Origin: an uncultured Phycisphaerales bacterium
GTDB taxonomy: Bacteria > Planctomycetota > Phycisphaerae > Sedimentisphaerales > Anaerobacaceae
Direction of reading: 5' to 3'
Assembly: GCA_937868145.1 (NCBI GenBank)
Contig: CALMMH010000203.1
Span: 1-7,052 of the forward strand
DNA length: 7,052 bases
This document shows, one piece after another, positions 1 to 6,993 of the stretch. The translations under genes were made by a program, and so were the position numbers. The first letter of the stretch is position 1, and each line of letters begins with the position of its first letter. The notes under the pieces were generated by a model, which saw nothing but the letters and a program-made list of their open reading frames with translations, was not told where the DNA came from and did not search any database.

Positions 1-2010
1 GACCTGTCGGCGGAGCCTGGCGTGGTCCTGAGCTATCGATTGTGGCAGCGTGACTTCGGCGGTGATCCCGCGGTCGTCGGCAAATCCATCGGCCTGAGCG
101 GCCGCACGTTGACCGTCATCGGCGTGGCGCCGAAGGGCTTCGCAGGGACGCGCCGGTACGCCCCGGAGGATTGCTGGATTCCCGCGGAGGCTTGGCACAC
201 CGTGCTGCCGAAGATGCTGACGCTGCGGACGATCACGCAGTTCAACCTGCTGGCGAGATTGCGTCCCGGCGTCAGTCTGGAGTCCGCCCAAGCGGAGGCG
301 ACCGTCGTGGCCGACCGATTGGCTGCGATGCATCGCCCCGAGCAACGGGGCCAACAGATCAAGCTTTCGCCGATTTTGCCCGCCCGCGACGCGAATTTCT
401 ACGTGGAGGCCGCCGGTGTGATGGCGTTGCCCGCGCTGGTGCTGGCCATTGCGTGCGCGAACGTCTCCGGCCTGCTGATCGCCCGCGCAACGGCCAGAGG
501 GAAGGAGACCGCCGTGCGGGCGGCGCTGGGCGGCGGGCGGTTGCGGCTCATTCGGCAGATGCTCACGGAGAACCTGATTCTCTCGTGTGCGGGAGGGGCC
601 CTGGGATTGGTCCTGGCGGCCTGGGCGATTCGTTCGCTGCCGGCTCTGCTGCCGCCTTCCCAGGTGGCTCCTCTGCCGCAGGTCTACATGAACTGGCATC
701 TCGTGGGTTTCGCCTTCGGTCTGTCGTTGCTCACGACGTTGCTCTTCGGGCTCCTGCCCGCGGTTCGCGCGTCCCGGCTGGAGTTGTCCCCGCTTCTGAA
801 GGCGGATTCGCAATTGGGCCAGTCCGGCGGCAGGCAGTCCGGCCTGAACCTGCTGGTGGTCGGCCAACTGGCCGTCTCGATCGTGCTGTTGAGCGTGTCC
901 GGGCTCTTTGTCCGCAGTCTGCTGCACAATCTGAAAGTGGGGCCGGGCTTCCAACTGCCCGACGTGCTGCTGGTCGAGGTCAATCCGTTCGAATACGGTC
1001 TGACGAGGGACCAGATCCCCGGCTATCTCCGCGAGGTCCAGGACCGTCTGACGTCGCTGGCCGGCGTGAAGCGATTCGGCATGGTCGCCTCGCTGCCCCT
1101 GGGCTATGACAACGTCGGGCGTCGAACCGTCGTCGTTGATGATTCCGCTCGGTCGCAGGAGACGCACGCCGTCGGCTGGAATCGTGTGAGCGGGGACGTC
1201 CTGTCCCTGTTGCGGCTGCGCATCGTGCATGGCAGAGATTTGTCCGTCGCGGACGACGCATCCAGCGAACGCGTGACGCTCATCAACCAGAAGGCCGCCG
1301 AGAGTCTCTGGCCCGGGCAGGATCCTGTGGACAAATGGTTGCGGCTGGATTCGGCCGAGGGGACTCTGTGCCGGGTGGTGGGGGTCGTGGAGGACGGCCC
1401 CTATTGCGTGGATGATGGGACGGCCAACCCCTATCTCTTCTTGCCCATGGGACAGCATGGAGTAGCGGATGTAAAGCTTCTGCTCGACGCCGGCGGCGGG
1501 TCGCGGGCGATGATCGATCCGGTGCGCCGGGAGCTACGTCAGATCGATGACCGGGTTCGTCCGACGACCATCCAGACGCTGCACGAGCACCTGCGGTCCT
1601 CTCACTTCATGTTCGGCCGCCGGCTCATGGCCCAGATGTTCGGAGCGTTCGGCGTCCTCGGCCTGGTTCTGGCGATGATCGGCCTGTACGCAGTGATCGC
1701 CCACGCGGTGGGCCGCCGGAGTCGGGAGATCGGCATTCGCATGGCGGTGGGGGCCGGCCGCCGGACTATTCTCTGGATGGTGCTCCGGCGAGGTCTGATA
1801 CTGGCGTCGATCGGGGTCGCGGTGGGCTTGCCGATCGCGGTTGCGGTCGCACAACTGTTCCGAAGCAGTCTGTTCGGCTTCCGGGCGAGCGATCCGGTCA
1901 CGTTCGTCGCCGTGTCGCTGATCCTCATCGTGGTGTCCCTGCTGGCCAGCCTGATCCCGGCCCGCCGGGCGGCGAAGGTCGATCCGATGGTGGCGCTCAG
2001 ATGCGAGTAG
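1..2010 (+). CDS. ADOP-family FtsX/MacB-like permease, copy A (5' truncated by window edge)
   Basis: The reading frame is open from base 1, so the true start lies upstream. A GTG at 22 falls inside the conserved domain and is not a plausible start. The 669 visible residues begin in the first periplasmic MacB-like core (VVLSYRLWQRDFGG, then TVIGVAPKGF). By alignment with copies B and C about 140 N-terminal residues are missing, including the first membrane helix. Predicted membrane helices by visible residue: about 140-160, 190-210 and 233-255 (first FtsX domain, with ACANVSGLLIARAT), 282-305 (start of the second half), then 544-567, 597-619 and 632-653 (second FtsX domain, with REIGIRMAVGAGRR). 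The protein ends IPARRAAKVDPMVALRCE, the family's usual cytoplasmic tail. ADOP proteins are inner-membrane permeases related to MacB but without its ATPase domain; the substrate is unknown. It is the first of a tandem series and is followed by an unusually long spacer. The family call is firm, the function open. Confidence 0.93.
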   Translation, partial: DLSAEPGVVLSYRLWQRDFGGDPAVVGKSIGLSGRTLTVIGVAPKGFAGTRRYAPEDCWIPAEAWHTVLPKMLTLRTITQFNLLARLRPGVSLESAQAEATVVADRLAAMHRPEQRGQQIKLSPILPARDANFYVEAAGVMALPALVLAIACANVSGLLIARATARGKETAVRAALGGGRLRLIRQMLTENLILSCAGGALGLVLAAWAIRSLPALLPPSQVAPLPQVYMNWHLVGFAFGLSLLTTLLFGLLPAVRASRLELSPLLKADSQLGQSGGRQSGLNLLVVGQLAVSIVLLSVSGLFVRSLLHNLKVGPGFQLPDVLLVEVNPFEYGLTRDQIPGYLREVQDRLTSLAGVKRFGMVASLPLGYDNVGRRTVVVDDSARSQETHAVGWNRVSGDVLSLLRLRIVHGRDLSVADDASSERVTLINQKAAESLWPGQDPVDKWLRLDSAEGTLCRVVGVVEDGPYCVDDGTANPYLFLPMGQHGVADVKLLLDAGGGSRAMIDPVRRELRQIDDRVRPTTIQTLHEHLRSSHFMFGRRLMAQMFGAFGVLGLVLAMIGLYAVIAHAVGRRSREIGIRMAVGAGRRTILWMVLRRGLILASIGVAVGLPIAVAVAQLFRSSLFGFRASDPVTFVAVSLILIVVSLLASLIPARRAAKVDPMVALRCE

Positions 2011-2017
2011 GATTGGA

Positions 2018-2125
2018 ATGATGAAGGGTCGGATCATTGCAATAGTGGGTGGAAGAACCGACGCTCTTCCAACCTCCCGTCATCCCACTATTCCAATGTT
2101 CCCGTTGTTTCTTGGAGTCATGTAA
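2018..2125 (+). CDS. Possible 35-residue small ORF overlapping the copy B start (doubtful)
   Basis: The ORF starts at the double ATG 2018/2021 and stops at TAA 2123-2125, which overlaps the ATG of copy B as TAATG. An AGGA at 2009-2012 lies 5 nt upstream, a workable ribosome-binding site. The peptide begins MMKGRIIAIVGG and ends PMFPLFLGVM, with no recognisable domain. A role in translational coupling between copies A and B is conceivable. Against it, the ORF lies entirely within an inverted repeat with 8-nt periodicity, which explains the sequence without coding, and I recognise no homologue. I list it because the stop/start overlap and the site are real, but I think it more likely is not a protein gene. 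Confidence 0.18.
   Translation: MMKGRIIAIVGGRTDALPTSRHPTIPMFPLFLGVM
2031..2102. repeat. Imperfect inverted repeat with nested hairpin
   Basis: Arms 2031-2049 and 2084-2102 pair at 17 of 19 positions, with mismatches at 2034/2099 and 2040/2093. The core is AATAGTGGG at 2041-2049 against CCCACTATT at 2084-2092. Directly inside the left arm is a perfect 7-bp stem, 2050-2056 (TGGAAGA) with 2065-2071 (TCTTCCA), and an 8-nt loop. The remaining 12 nt (2072-2083) would form a bulge on the 3' side. There is no T-run after the structure, so it is not a standard intrinsic terminator. It could act on the mRNA between copies A and B, as a stability or attenuation element, or be a miniature mobile or repetitive element. 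Confidence 0.75.
2066..2105. repeat. Five degenerate 8-nt units, consensus NTYCCNNN
   Basis: Read in register, the units are CTTCCAAC, CTCCCGTC, ATCCCACT, ATTCCAAT and GTTCCCGT. Position 2 is always T, position 3 is T or C, and positions 4 and 5 are always CC. The sequence to the left (2012-2051) shows a complementary 8-nt rhythm: ATTGGAAT, GATGAAGG, GTCGGATC, ATTGCAAT, AGTGGGTG, with G at position 4 in every unit. The two arrays face each other and account for the long inverted repeat. The units are degenerate, so confidence in a true repeat is moderate. Confidence 0.5.
2114..2117 (+). promoter_or_regulatory. Ribosome-binding site of copy B
   Basis: GGAG sits 7 nt before ATG 2125, a normal Shine-Dalgarno distance. 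It supports this ATG over the overlapping ATG at 2120, which is followed at once by TAA. The site lies outside the inverted-repeat stem that ends at 2102, so the stem need not mask it directly. Confidence 0.65.
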
Positions 2126-4533
2126 TGGCGACGTTGTGGCAAGATGTTCGTTTCGCGGTTCGGATGCTTCTTCGAAGCCCGGGGTTTGCGGTGATGGTCG
2201 TGGGAATCCTGGCGGTCGGCATGGGCGGCAGCCTGATGATCTTCAGCATCTTCAACGAGCTGAATCTGCGGCCGTTTCCGGTCCCCGAGCAGGAACGTCT
2301 GGTCGATCTGGATGAGAGAGCTGCCGAGTGGAACCTCGACTATACCGGCATGGCTTACCAGGACTTTCACGAGTGGCGCCGGCAGAATCGAACCTTCGAT
2401 TGCATGACGGTGTGGGACCATCGTGGCAGGAACCTCGTCGTGGATGACCGGGCCGAGCGGATCGAGATCATTCGCGCGACCTATGACTACTTCGACGTGC
2501 TGCACATCCAGCCTGTACTGGGACGGCGTTTCGGCGTCGAGGACGACCGGCCCGGCGCTCCGCGCGTCGCGATTCTTAGCGCGGCCCAGTGGCAGCGGCT
2601 GTACGGCGGGGCCCCGGACGTCATCGGGCGTTCTCTGCGGCTGGATGGGGAGCCGCACACGATTGTGGGGGTGTTGCCGGCCGACACGATGTTTCCGTCG
2701 CGGGCCGATCTGTGGGTGCCTCTGGCCGCGGACCCTGTCTCCAATATGTCCAGCGGGCCGTGGTATCTTCGGGGAATGGGAAGGCTCAAGCCCGGCGTCT
2801 CGCTTGCAGCCGCACAGGCGGACCTGGAGCGTGTTCATCGCAGTCTGATCGACATGCGGCCGGTCAACAAGGTCACGATGCCTCGCCTGACGCCGGTGAA
2901 GGCGCGATTCACGGGTGAACACCAGCACGTCACCTCTCTGCTGCTGTTGGCGGCCGGCCTGGTGTTGTTGCTGGCGTGCTGCAACATCACCGGCATGATG
3001 CTGGCTCGGGGGATGACGCGCAGCCGGGAACTGGCCGTGCGCGTCTCGCTGGGCGCCCCTCGCTGGCGGATCATCCGACAGGTGCTGACCGAAACCCTGC
3101 TGCTTTGCATCCTCGGCGCATTCCTGGGCGTCCTGTTGGGCCGGCTCGGCTTGGGTTTGCTGCTTCGCAGCCTGGCCGACTACCTGGCACCGTGGATGAC
3201 ATTCGCGATGGATGGCCGGGTAGTCGTATTCTGCGTCGGCGTGGTCGGATTGGCGACGCTGCTGTCGGGCCTGGTTCCCGCACTGCATGCGGCTTCCGGC
3301 AAAGACACGGAGAGCACCTTGAGGGCGACCGCGATCCGGTCCACGGCCTCGGCCTCCGGGCGTCGCAGCCTGAATGTGCTTGTGGCGGGGGAGATCGCCC
3401 TGGCGATGACGCTCTCGGTTGGGGCTGTTCTACTGCTGGAAGCTTTCTGCAAGGTCAATCGGGTGGCCCCCGGATTTCGCGTGGAGGGCGTCCTGGAGTA
3501 TCGGGTCAGCCTGCCCTCCGAGCAATACGAGACGGACAGTGCGCGACAGGCGTTTTTCGAGAGCCATTTGGAGCGAGTTCGGGCTCTGTTCGGCGTGCAG
3601 GCCGCATCGTGCTCGGATCTCGGCCCGATGGATGGCCACAACGGCAACTTCTTCGACGTCGAGGGCGTGGAGCGGGGTCCCAACGAGATGAATCCGGTCG
3701 TTCTGACCCAAGTCGTGATGCCCGGGTACTTCGAGACGGCGGGGATCGAGTTGCTTGCGGGTCGATTCTTCACGGAACAGGATTGCCGTGCAGACAGCGA
3801 GCGCACCGTGATCGTGAATGAGACGTTCGCCGGCCGCCTGGGCTCGCCTCGCGACGCCTTGGATAGACGCATCGCCTTCCAGGGCGACAAGGACTGGATG
3901 CGCGTGATCGGGGTAACGCGGGATGTCAAGCACTACGGCCTGGACCAGGTCATGCGTCCGGCCGTGTGTCTGCCCTGCGGGCGAAGCCAGCCCGACTCAA
4001 GGGCGGTCATCGTGCATGCCATAGGCGACCCACTGGCCTTGGTGGCCGCAGTGCGGGAGGTCGTGCGGACAGCGGACCCCTCGTTGTCCATCCACGGTGT
4101 CCAAACGATGAAACAGCGCGTGCACCGGTCCCTGTGGATTCGGCGCACCTATTCATGGCTCATCGGCGTGTTCGCCGCCGTCGCGGCGATCATGGCGGTG
4201 GGGGGGATCTACGGGATCATGAGCTACTCGGTGAGCCAGAGAACTCAGGAGATGGGCATCCGTCTGGCTCTGGGGGCGCGGGCCGGCGACATCGTCCGCC
4301 ACATCCTCGCGCAAGGCGGCCGGCTGATCGGCATTGGTTTGGGAGTGGGACTTATCGGCGCCCTTCTCATGGGCCAGCTCATGTCCGGTCTTCTGTTCGG
4401 CGTCAGCACCATGGACGTCCGAGCCTTGTTCGCGGTCGGCGTGCTGCTCCTGATCGTCACTCTGCTGGCCTGCTACGTCCCGGCAAGAAGGGCGGCGAGA
4501 GTCGATCCGATGGTTGCGTTGAGACAGGAGTAG
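2125..4533 (+). CDS. ADOP-family FtsX/MacB-like permease, copy B (complete)
   Basis: The product has 802 residues, the normal full ADOP length. The start at ATG 2125 gives the family's usual N-terminus (LWQDVRFAVRMLLRSPGF) followed by membrane helix 1 at about 21-43. A first periplasmic MacB-like core spans about 50-265. Helices at about 270-293, 322-345 and 367-388 form the first FtsX domain, with SRELAVRVSLGAPRWRIIRQ between the first two. Helix 416-438 opens the second half, with periplasmic core about 445-670. Helices 677-701, 733-756 and 764-785 form the second FtsX domain, and the tail reads VPARRAARVDPMVALRQE. It should sit in the inner membrane and need an ATPase partner encoded elsewhere, if any; the substrate is unknown. 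It is the most divergent copy: helix 1 runs VGMGGSLMIFSIFNELN instead of the usual IAANTALFSVVNAV, and the second core carries CLPC at 615-618. It is separated from copy C by 9 nt. Confidence 0.96.
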   Translation: MATLWQDVRFAVRMLLRSPGFAVMVVGILAVGMGGSLMIFSIFNELNLRPFPVPEQERLVDLDERAAEWNLDYTGMAYQDFHEWRRQNRTFDCMTVWDHRGRNLVVDDRAERIEIIRATYDYFDVLHIQPVLGRRFGVEDDRPGAPRVAILSAAQWQRLYGGAPDVIGRSLRLDGEPHTIVGVLPADTMFPSRADLWVPLAADPVSNMSSGPWYLRGMGRLKPGVSLAAAQADLERVHRSLIDMRPVNKVTMPRLTPVKARFTGEHQHVTSLLLLAAGLVLLLACCNITGMMLARGMTRSRELAVRVSLGAPRWRIIRQVLTETLLLCILGAFLGVLLGRLGLGLLLRSLADYLAPWMTFAMDGRVVVFCVGVVGLATLLSGLVPALHAASGKDTESTLRATAIRSTASASGRRSLNVLVAGEIALAMTLSVGAVLLLEAFCKVNRVAPGFRVEGVLEYRVSLPSEQYETDSARQAFFESHLERVRALFGVQAASCSDLGPMDGHNGNFFDVEGVERGPNEMNPVVLTQVVMPGYFETAGIELLAGRFFTEQDCRADSERTVIVNETFAGRLGSPRDALDRRIAFQGDKDWMRVIGVTRDVKHYGLDQVMRPAVCLPCGRSQPDSRAVIVHAIGDPLALVAAVREVVRTADPSLSIHGVQTMKQRVHRSLWIRRTYSWLIGVFAAVAAIMAVGGIYGIMSYSVSQRTQEMGIRLALGARAGDIVRHILAQGGRLIGIGLGVGLIGALLMGQLMSGLLFGVSTMDVRALFAVGVLLLIVTLLACYVPARRAARVDPMVALRQE

Positions 4534-4541
4534 GAGAGGAC
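4502..4541 (+). repeat. Gene-junction direct repeat, unit 1 (B/C seam)
   Basis: Forty bases covering the last codons of copy B, its stop and most of the 9-nt spacer recur at 6953-6992 with one mismatch (T at 4515, G at 6966). Similarity continues into the next gene: 4502-4571 and 6953-7022 match at 65 of 70 positions. The identity includes spacer bases not constrained by protein sequence, apart from the Shine-Dalgarno motif. Confidence 0.85.
4532..4540 (+). promoter_or_regulatory. Ribosome-binding site of copy C, overlapping the copy B stop
   Basis: AGGAGAGGA begins within the TAG stop of copy B. AGGAG at 4532-4536 lies 6 nt before ATG 4543. A ribosome terminating on copy B would stop on this site, so coupled re-initiation is likely. 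It fixes the start of copy C. Confidence 0.8.
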
Positions 4542-4542
4542 C

Positions 4543-6984
4543 ATGAAGACACTGTGGCAGGACATTCGATATGGACTTCGAATGGTGGAGCGGAATCCCG
4601 GCTTTGCCGCGATCGTGGTGGGGATCCTGGCGGTCGGGATCGCGGCCAATACGGCGCTGTTCAGCGTGGTCAATGCCGTGATGCTCAGGCCCTTGCCCTA
4701 TAAGGACTCGCATGAGTTGGTGTGGATCAGGCAGCCGGGCATCGACCGGACCGAGCAGTTCAGGCATCGTCCGAACTTTCTCTATCTTCGGGAACACAAC
4801 GACGTATTCGAATCGGTCGCCGGGTATCACGGCAACCGGCTTTACGTCCACGGGATAGAGAGTCCCCATCAAGTCATGAGTTGCGACGTCACGGCCAACC
4901 TCTTCCCCCTGTTGGGGGTCCAGCCGATCCAGGGGCGCGGGTTCGTCCCGGCAGATGAGAAGCCTGAAAGCGCGCGTGTGGTGGTCGTCAGCTACGCCTT
5001 CTGGCGGGATCATCTGGGCGCGGACCCGAATGCCGTGGGCCGGAACCTGAACTTAACCGCCATAAGGCCCAATGCGGATTGGCGCTTCGGCCTGGAGGCC
5101 GAGACTCATACCATCGTCGGGGTGATGCCTCCCGGCTTCGATTTTCCCTTCAGCAGGGCGGTACAGTTCTGGCGTGCGATGGTCTTCCCCGAAGGTCCGG
5201 CGCTGCCTTCTGATTGGCCGGCTATCCCGCTGGCCCGTCTCAAGAAGGGCATCACGCCGGAGCGGGCCAGTGCGGACCTGGTGGTTTTGGCCAGTCGTCT
5301 CCGAAACCTCGAATCTGCCGACGCGGCGCCCAATGTCGTTGATGTATACCGGTTTTTGGATGGACTCGTCCGACATCATCGAAGGTTGCCGCTGCTGTTA
5401 TTGGGCGCGGCCGGCTTCGTGTTGTTGATTGCCTGCGCCAACGTCGCCAACTTGTTCCTGGTTCGCGCCACCGTGCGGCATCGTGAGATGGCTATGCGCA
5501 TGGCGCTCGGGGCCGGGCGCGGCCGCCTTGTGCGTCAGATGCTCACCGAGAGCCTTCTGCTCAGCCTGGCGGCCGGCGTCCTGGGGCTCCTTCTGACGTT
5601 CTGCTCAGTCAAAGGATTGGTGGCCCTGTGGCCGGCCGACATTCCTCGCTTGCAGGAGACGAACGTCGACCTGCGGGTCCTCGGTTTCACCCTGGGGGTT
5701 TCGTTGCTGACGGGGCTGCTGTTCGGCTTGGTGCCCGCCTGGAGGGCCTCGGATGTCGGCGTCAACGAGACTCTTAAGCAAGGGACGGGACGCACCACGG
5801 GCGGTCGGCGGTGGCGTCATCTTCACGATGGCCTGGTGGTCGGCCAGTTGGGTCTCTCGCTGGTCTTGCTGATCGGCGCGGCCCTGTTGATTCGAACGCT
5901 GGCGGCGTTGCAGGCGGTCGATCTGGGATTCCAGCCGCAGAACCTGCTGGCCGTGGATATCGACCTGCCGTGGGCGAAGTACGCCGAAACCGAGCAGTGC
6001 AACGGTTTCTACCGTCCTCTTCTCGAACGAATCCGAACCCTTCCTTCTGTCCGTTCCGTGGGAGGTCCCGTCGATGGCCCGGCCGGCATCTTCAGTTCAC
6101 CCGATGCCTATGGGACCGATTTCACCATCGCCGGACCGGCGGGACTGGGGCAGCGCCGTTCGGCCCGATGGCTCTCGGTGACGCCGGGCTTCTTCGATGC
6201 GGTGGGCATGCGATGGCTGGCCGGGCGGGCATTTGACGACCTGGACGCGGACGCCATCGTGATCGACGAGACCCTCGCACGCGAGTGTTTCCCCGACAGC
6301 GATCCGCTCGGCCAAACGTTCGTGACGGGCGATGCGGCCGAACAGAAATCGCACACCGTTGTTGGGGTCGTGAGTACGATTCGCTGCTTTGACGCGCCGG
6401 GAGCGGTCATGGGGACCGTCTACACACGAGGCACGGAGTACTCGCAAAGGGCGGTTCTCCTGGTGCGAACGGACGGCGACCCGATGCGCCTGGCGCCCGC
6501 CATTCGAGAGGTTGTCGCCCAATTGGAGAAGGACCAGGTGATCGGGACGATCGAGCCGTTCGAAGCGACGCTGTCGGAGATGCTGGCGCCGCGGCGCTTC
6601 GTCATGCTCCTGCTGGGGATCTTCGCCGGCATTGCGTTGGCGCTGGCGACGATCGGCATCTACGGCCTGCTGCAGTACAGTACGACTCAGCAGACGCGTG
6701 AGATCGGGATTCGGATGGCACTGGGCGGAGCGCCGGCCGACATCCTGCGGGCGATCGTGGGACGCGGCCTCAAACTCAGCATGATCGGCATTGTTTTCGG
6801 CCTGGCCGGGGCGGTGTTCCTCACCCGGATGATCTCCGGTTTCCTCTATGGTGTGACGCGTACGGACCCGCTGACGTTCGCGTGCGTGTCGCTGGCCCTG
6901 GCGGGCGTGGCTCTGTTGGCCAGCTACCTCCCCGCCCGGCGGGCGGCGAGGATCGATCCGATGGTGGCGTTGAGACAGGAGTAG
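4543..6984 (+). CDS. ADOP-family FtsX/MacB-like permease, copy C (complete)
   Basis: The product has 813 residues. The start at ATG 4543 gives MKTLWQDIRYGLRM, a typical ADOP N-terminus, then helix 1 at about 21-43 with the canonical ANTALFSVVNAVMLRPLPY. The first periplasmic core spans about 50-275, including TIVGVMPPGFDFPF. The first FtsX domain has helices at about 281-306 (IACANVANLFLVRAT), 335-358 and 377-400. Helix 430-452 opens the second half, with core about 460-680. The last helices are about 685-711, 743-763 and 776-798, with REIGIRMALGGAPADILR between the first two of them and the tail LPARRAARIDPMVALRQE. It is the most canonical copy and looks closer to copy A than to B in the FtsX regions. 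Compared with A and B it has about 13 extra residues near 173-185 of the first core. The predicted location is the inner membrane; the substrate is unknown and no ATPase is fused or adjacent in view. It is probably co-translated with B and D. Confidence 0.97.
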   Translation: MKTLWQDIRYGLRMVERNPGFAAIVVGILAVGIAANTALFSVVNAVMLRPLPYKDSHELVWIRQPGIDRTEQFRHRPNFLYLREHNDVFESVAGYHGNRLYVHGIESPHQVMSCDVTANLFPLLGVQPIQGRGFVPADEKPESARVVVVSYAFWRDHLGADPNAVGRNLNLTAIRPNADWRFGLEAETHTIVGVMPPGFDFPFSRAVQFWRAMVFPEGPALPSDWPAIPLARLKKGITPERASADLVVLASRLRNLESADAAPNVVDVYRFLDGLVRHHRRLPLLLLGAAGFVLLIACANVANLFLVRATVRHREMAMRMALGAGRGRLVRQMLTESLLLSLAAGVLGLLLTFCSVKGLVALWPADIPRLQETNVDLRVLGFTLGVSLLTGLLFGLVPAWRASDVGVNETLKQGTGRTTGGRRWRHLHDGLVVGQLGLSLVLLIGAALLIRTLAALQAVDLGFQPQNLLAVDIDLPWAKYAETEQCNGFYRPLLERIRTLPSVRSVGGPVDGPAGIFSSPDAYGTDFTIAGPAGLGQRRSARWLSVTPGFFDAVGMRWLAGRAFDDLDADAIVIDETLARECFPDSDPLGQTFVTGDAAEQKSHTVVGVVSTIRCFDAPGAVMGTVYTRGTEYSQRAVLLVRTDGDPMRLAPAIREVVAQLEKDQVIGTIEPFEATLSEMLAPRRFVMLLLGIFAGIALALATIGIYGLLQYSTTQQTREIGIRMALGGAPADILRAIVGRGLKLSMIGIVFGLAGAVFLTRMISGFLYGVTRTDPLTFACVSLALAGVALLASYLPARRAARIDPMVALRQE

Positions 6985-6992
6985 GAGAGGAC
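6953..6992 (+). repeat. Gene-junction direct repeat, unit 2 (C/D seam)
   Basis: This is the counterpart of 4502-4541, spanning the 3' end of copy C, its TAG stop at 6982-6984 and most of the 9-nt spacer. The two seams are 2451 bases apart, one gene plus spacer, as expected for a tandem duplication unit. Confidence 0.85.
6983..6991 (+). promoter_or_regulatory. Ribosome-binding site of copy D, overlapping the copy C stop
   Basis: AGGAGAGGA is repeated exactly as before copy C. AGGAG at 6983-6987 lies 6 nt before ATG 6994 and overlaps the TAG of copy C, again favouring coupled translation. Confidence 0.8.
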
Positions 6993-6993
6993 T

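Larger units (their letters stand above)
2011..2124. other. Intergenic spacer between ADOP copies A and B
   Basis: This is the only non-coding gap of any length in the window; the two later junctions are 9 nt. It contains a long imperfect inverted repeat (2031-2049 with 2084-2102), a small inner hairpin and a run of octamers of pattern NTYCCNNN. It also contains the ribosome-binding site of copy B near its 3' end. I see no convincing sigma-70 promoter and no T-tract after the hairpin. Immediately after copy A's stop the sequence (tag, 10 nt, ATGAAG) resembles the tight B/C and C/D junctions (tag, 9 nt, ATGAA). This could mean extra DNA was gained at an ancestral tight junction; that is inference. 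Confidence 0.8.

Noticed and set aside
171..1109. 312-codon + strand ORF overlapping copy A in another frame
   Set aside because: It is rich in G, A, R and P with no domain, and lies inside a well-supported membrane protein. Long alternative frames are expected at this GC content.
2013..2045. Sigma-70-type promoter for copy B (TTGGAA as -35)
   Set aside because: No acceptable TATAAT-like hexamer lies at the right spacing; ATTGCA at 2036-2041 is too weak to call.
2031..2110. Intrinsic terminator after copy A
   Set aside because: The stem is long, but no T-run follows the right arm and the inner loop leaves a 12-nt bulge. The next gene continues on the same strand.
2049..2315. 88-codon + strand ORF starting in the A/B spacer
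   Set aside because: It runs out of frame through the start of copy B, which has a proper ribosome-binding site and a family-typical N-terminus.
2080..3288. Antisense ORF of 402 codons opposite copy B
   Set aside because: Its translation is dominated by Q, R, H, A and D with no recognisable domain, typical of the complement of a GC-rich coding frame. The opposing sense frame is a clear permease.
3966..4703. 245-codon + strand ORF spanning the end of copy B and the start of copy C
   Set aside because: It is out of frame with both permeases, has R, G and H-rich low-complexity translation and has no ribosome-binding site that I can see.
4153..5013. 286-codon antisense ORF across the B/C seam
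   Set aside because: It crosses two well-supported genes in antisense, shows the H, D, R, Q-rich shadow composition and has no identifiable domain.
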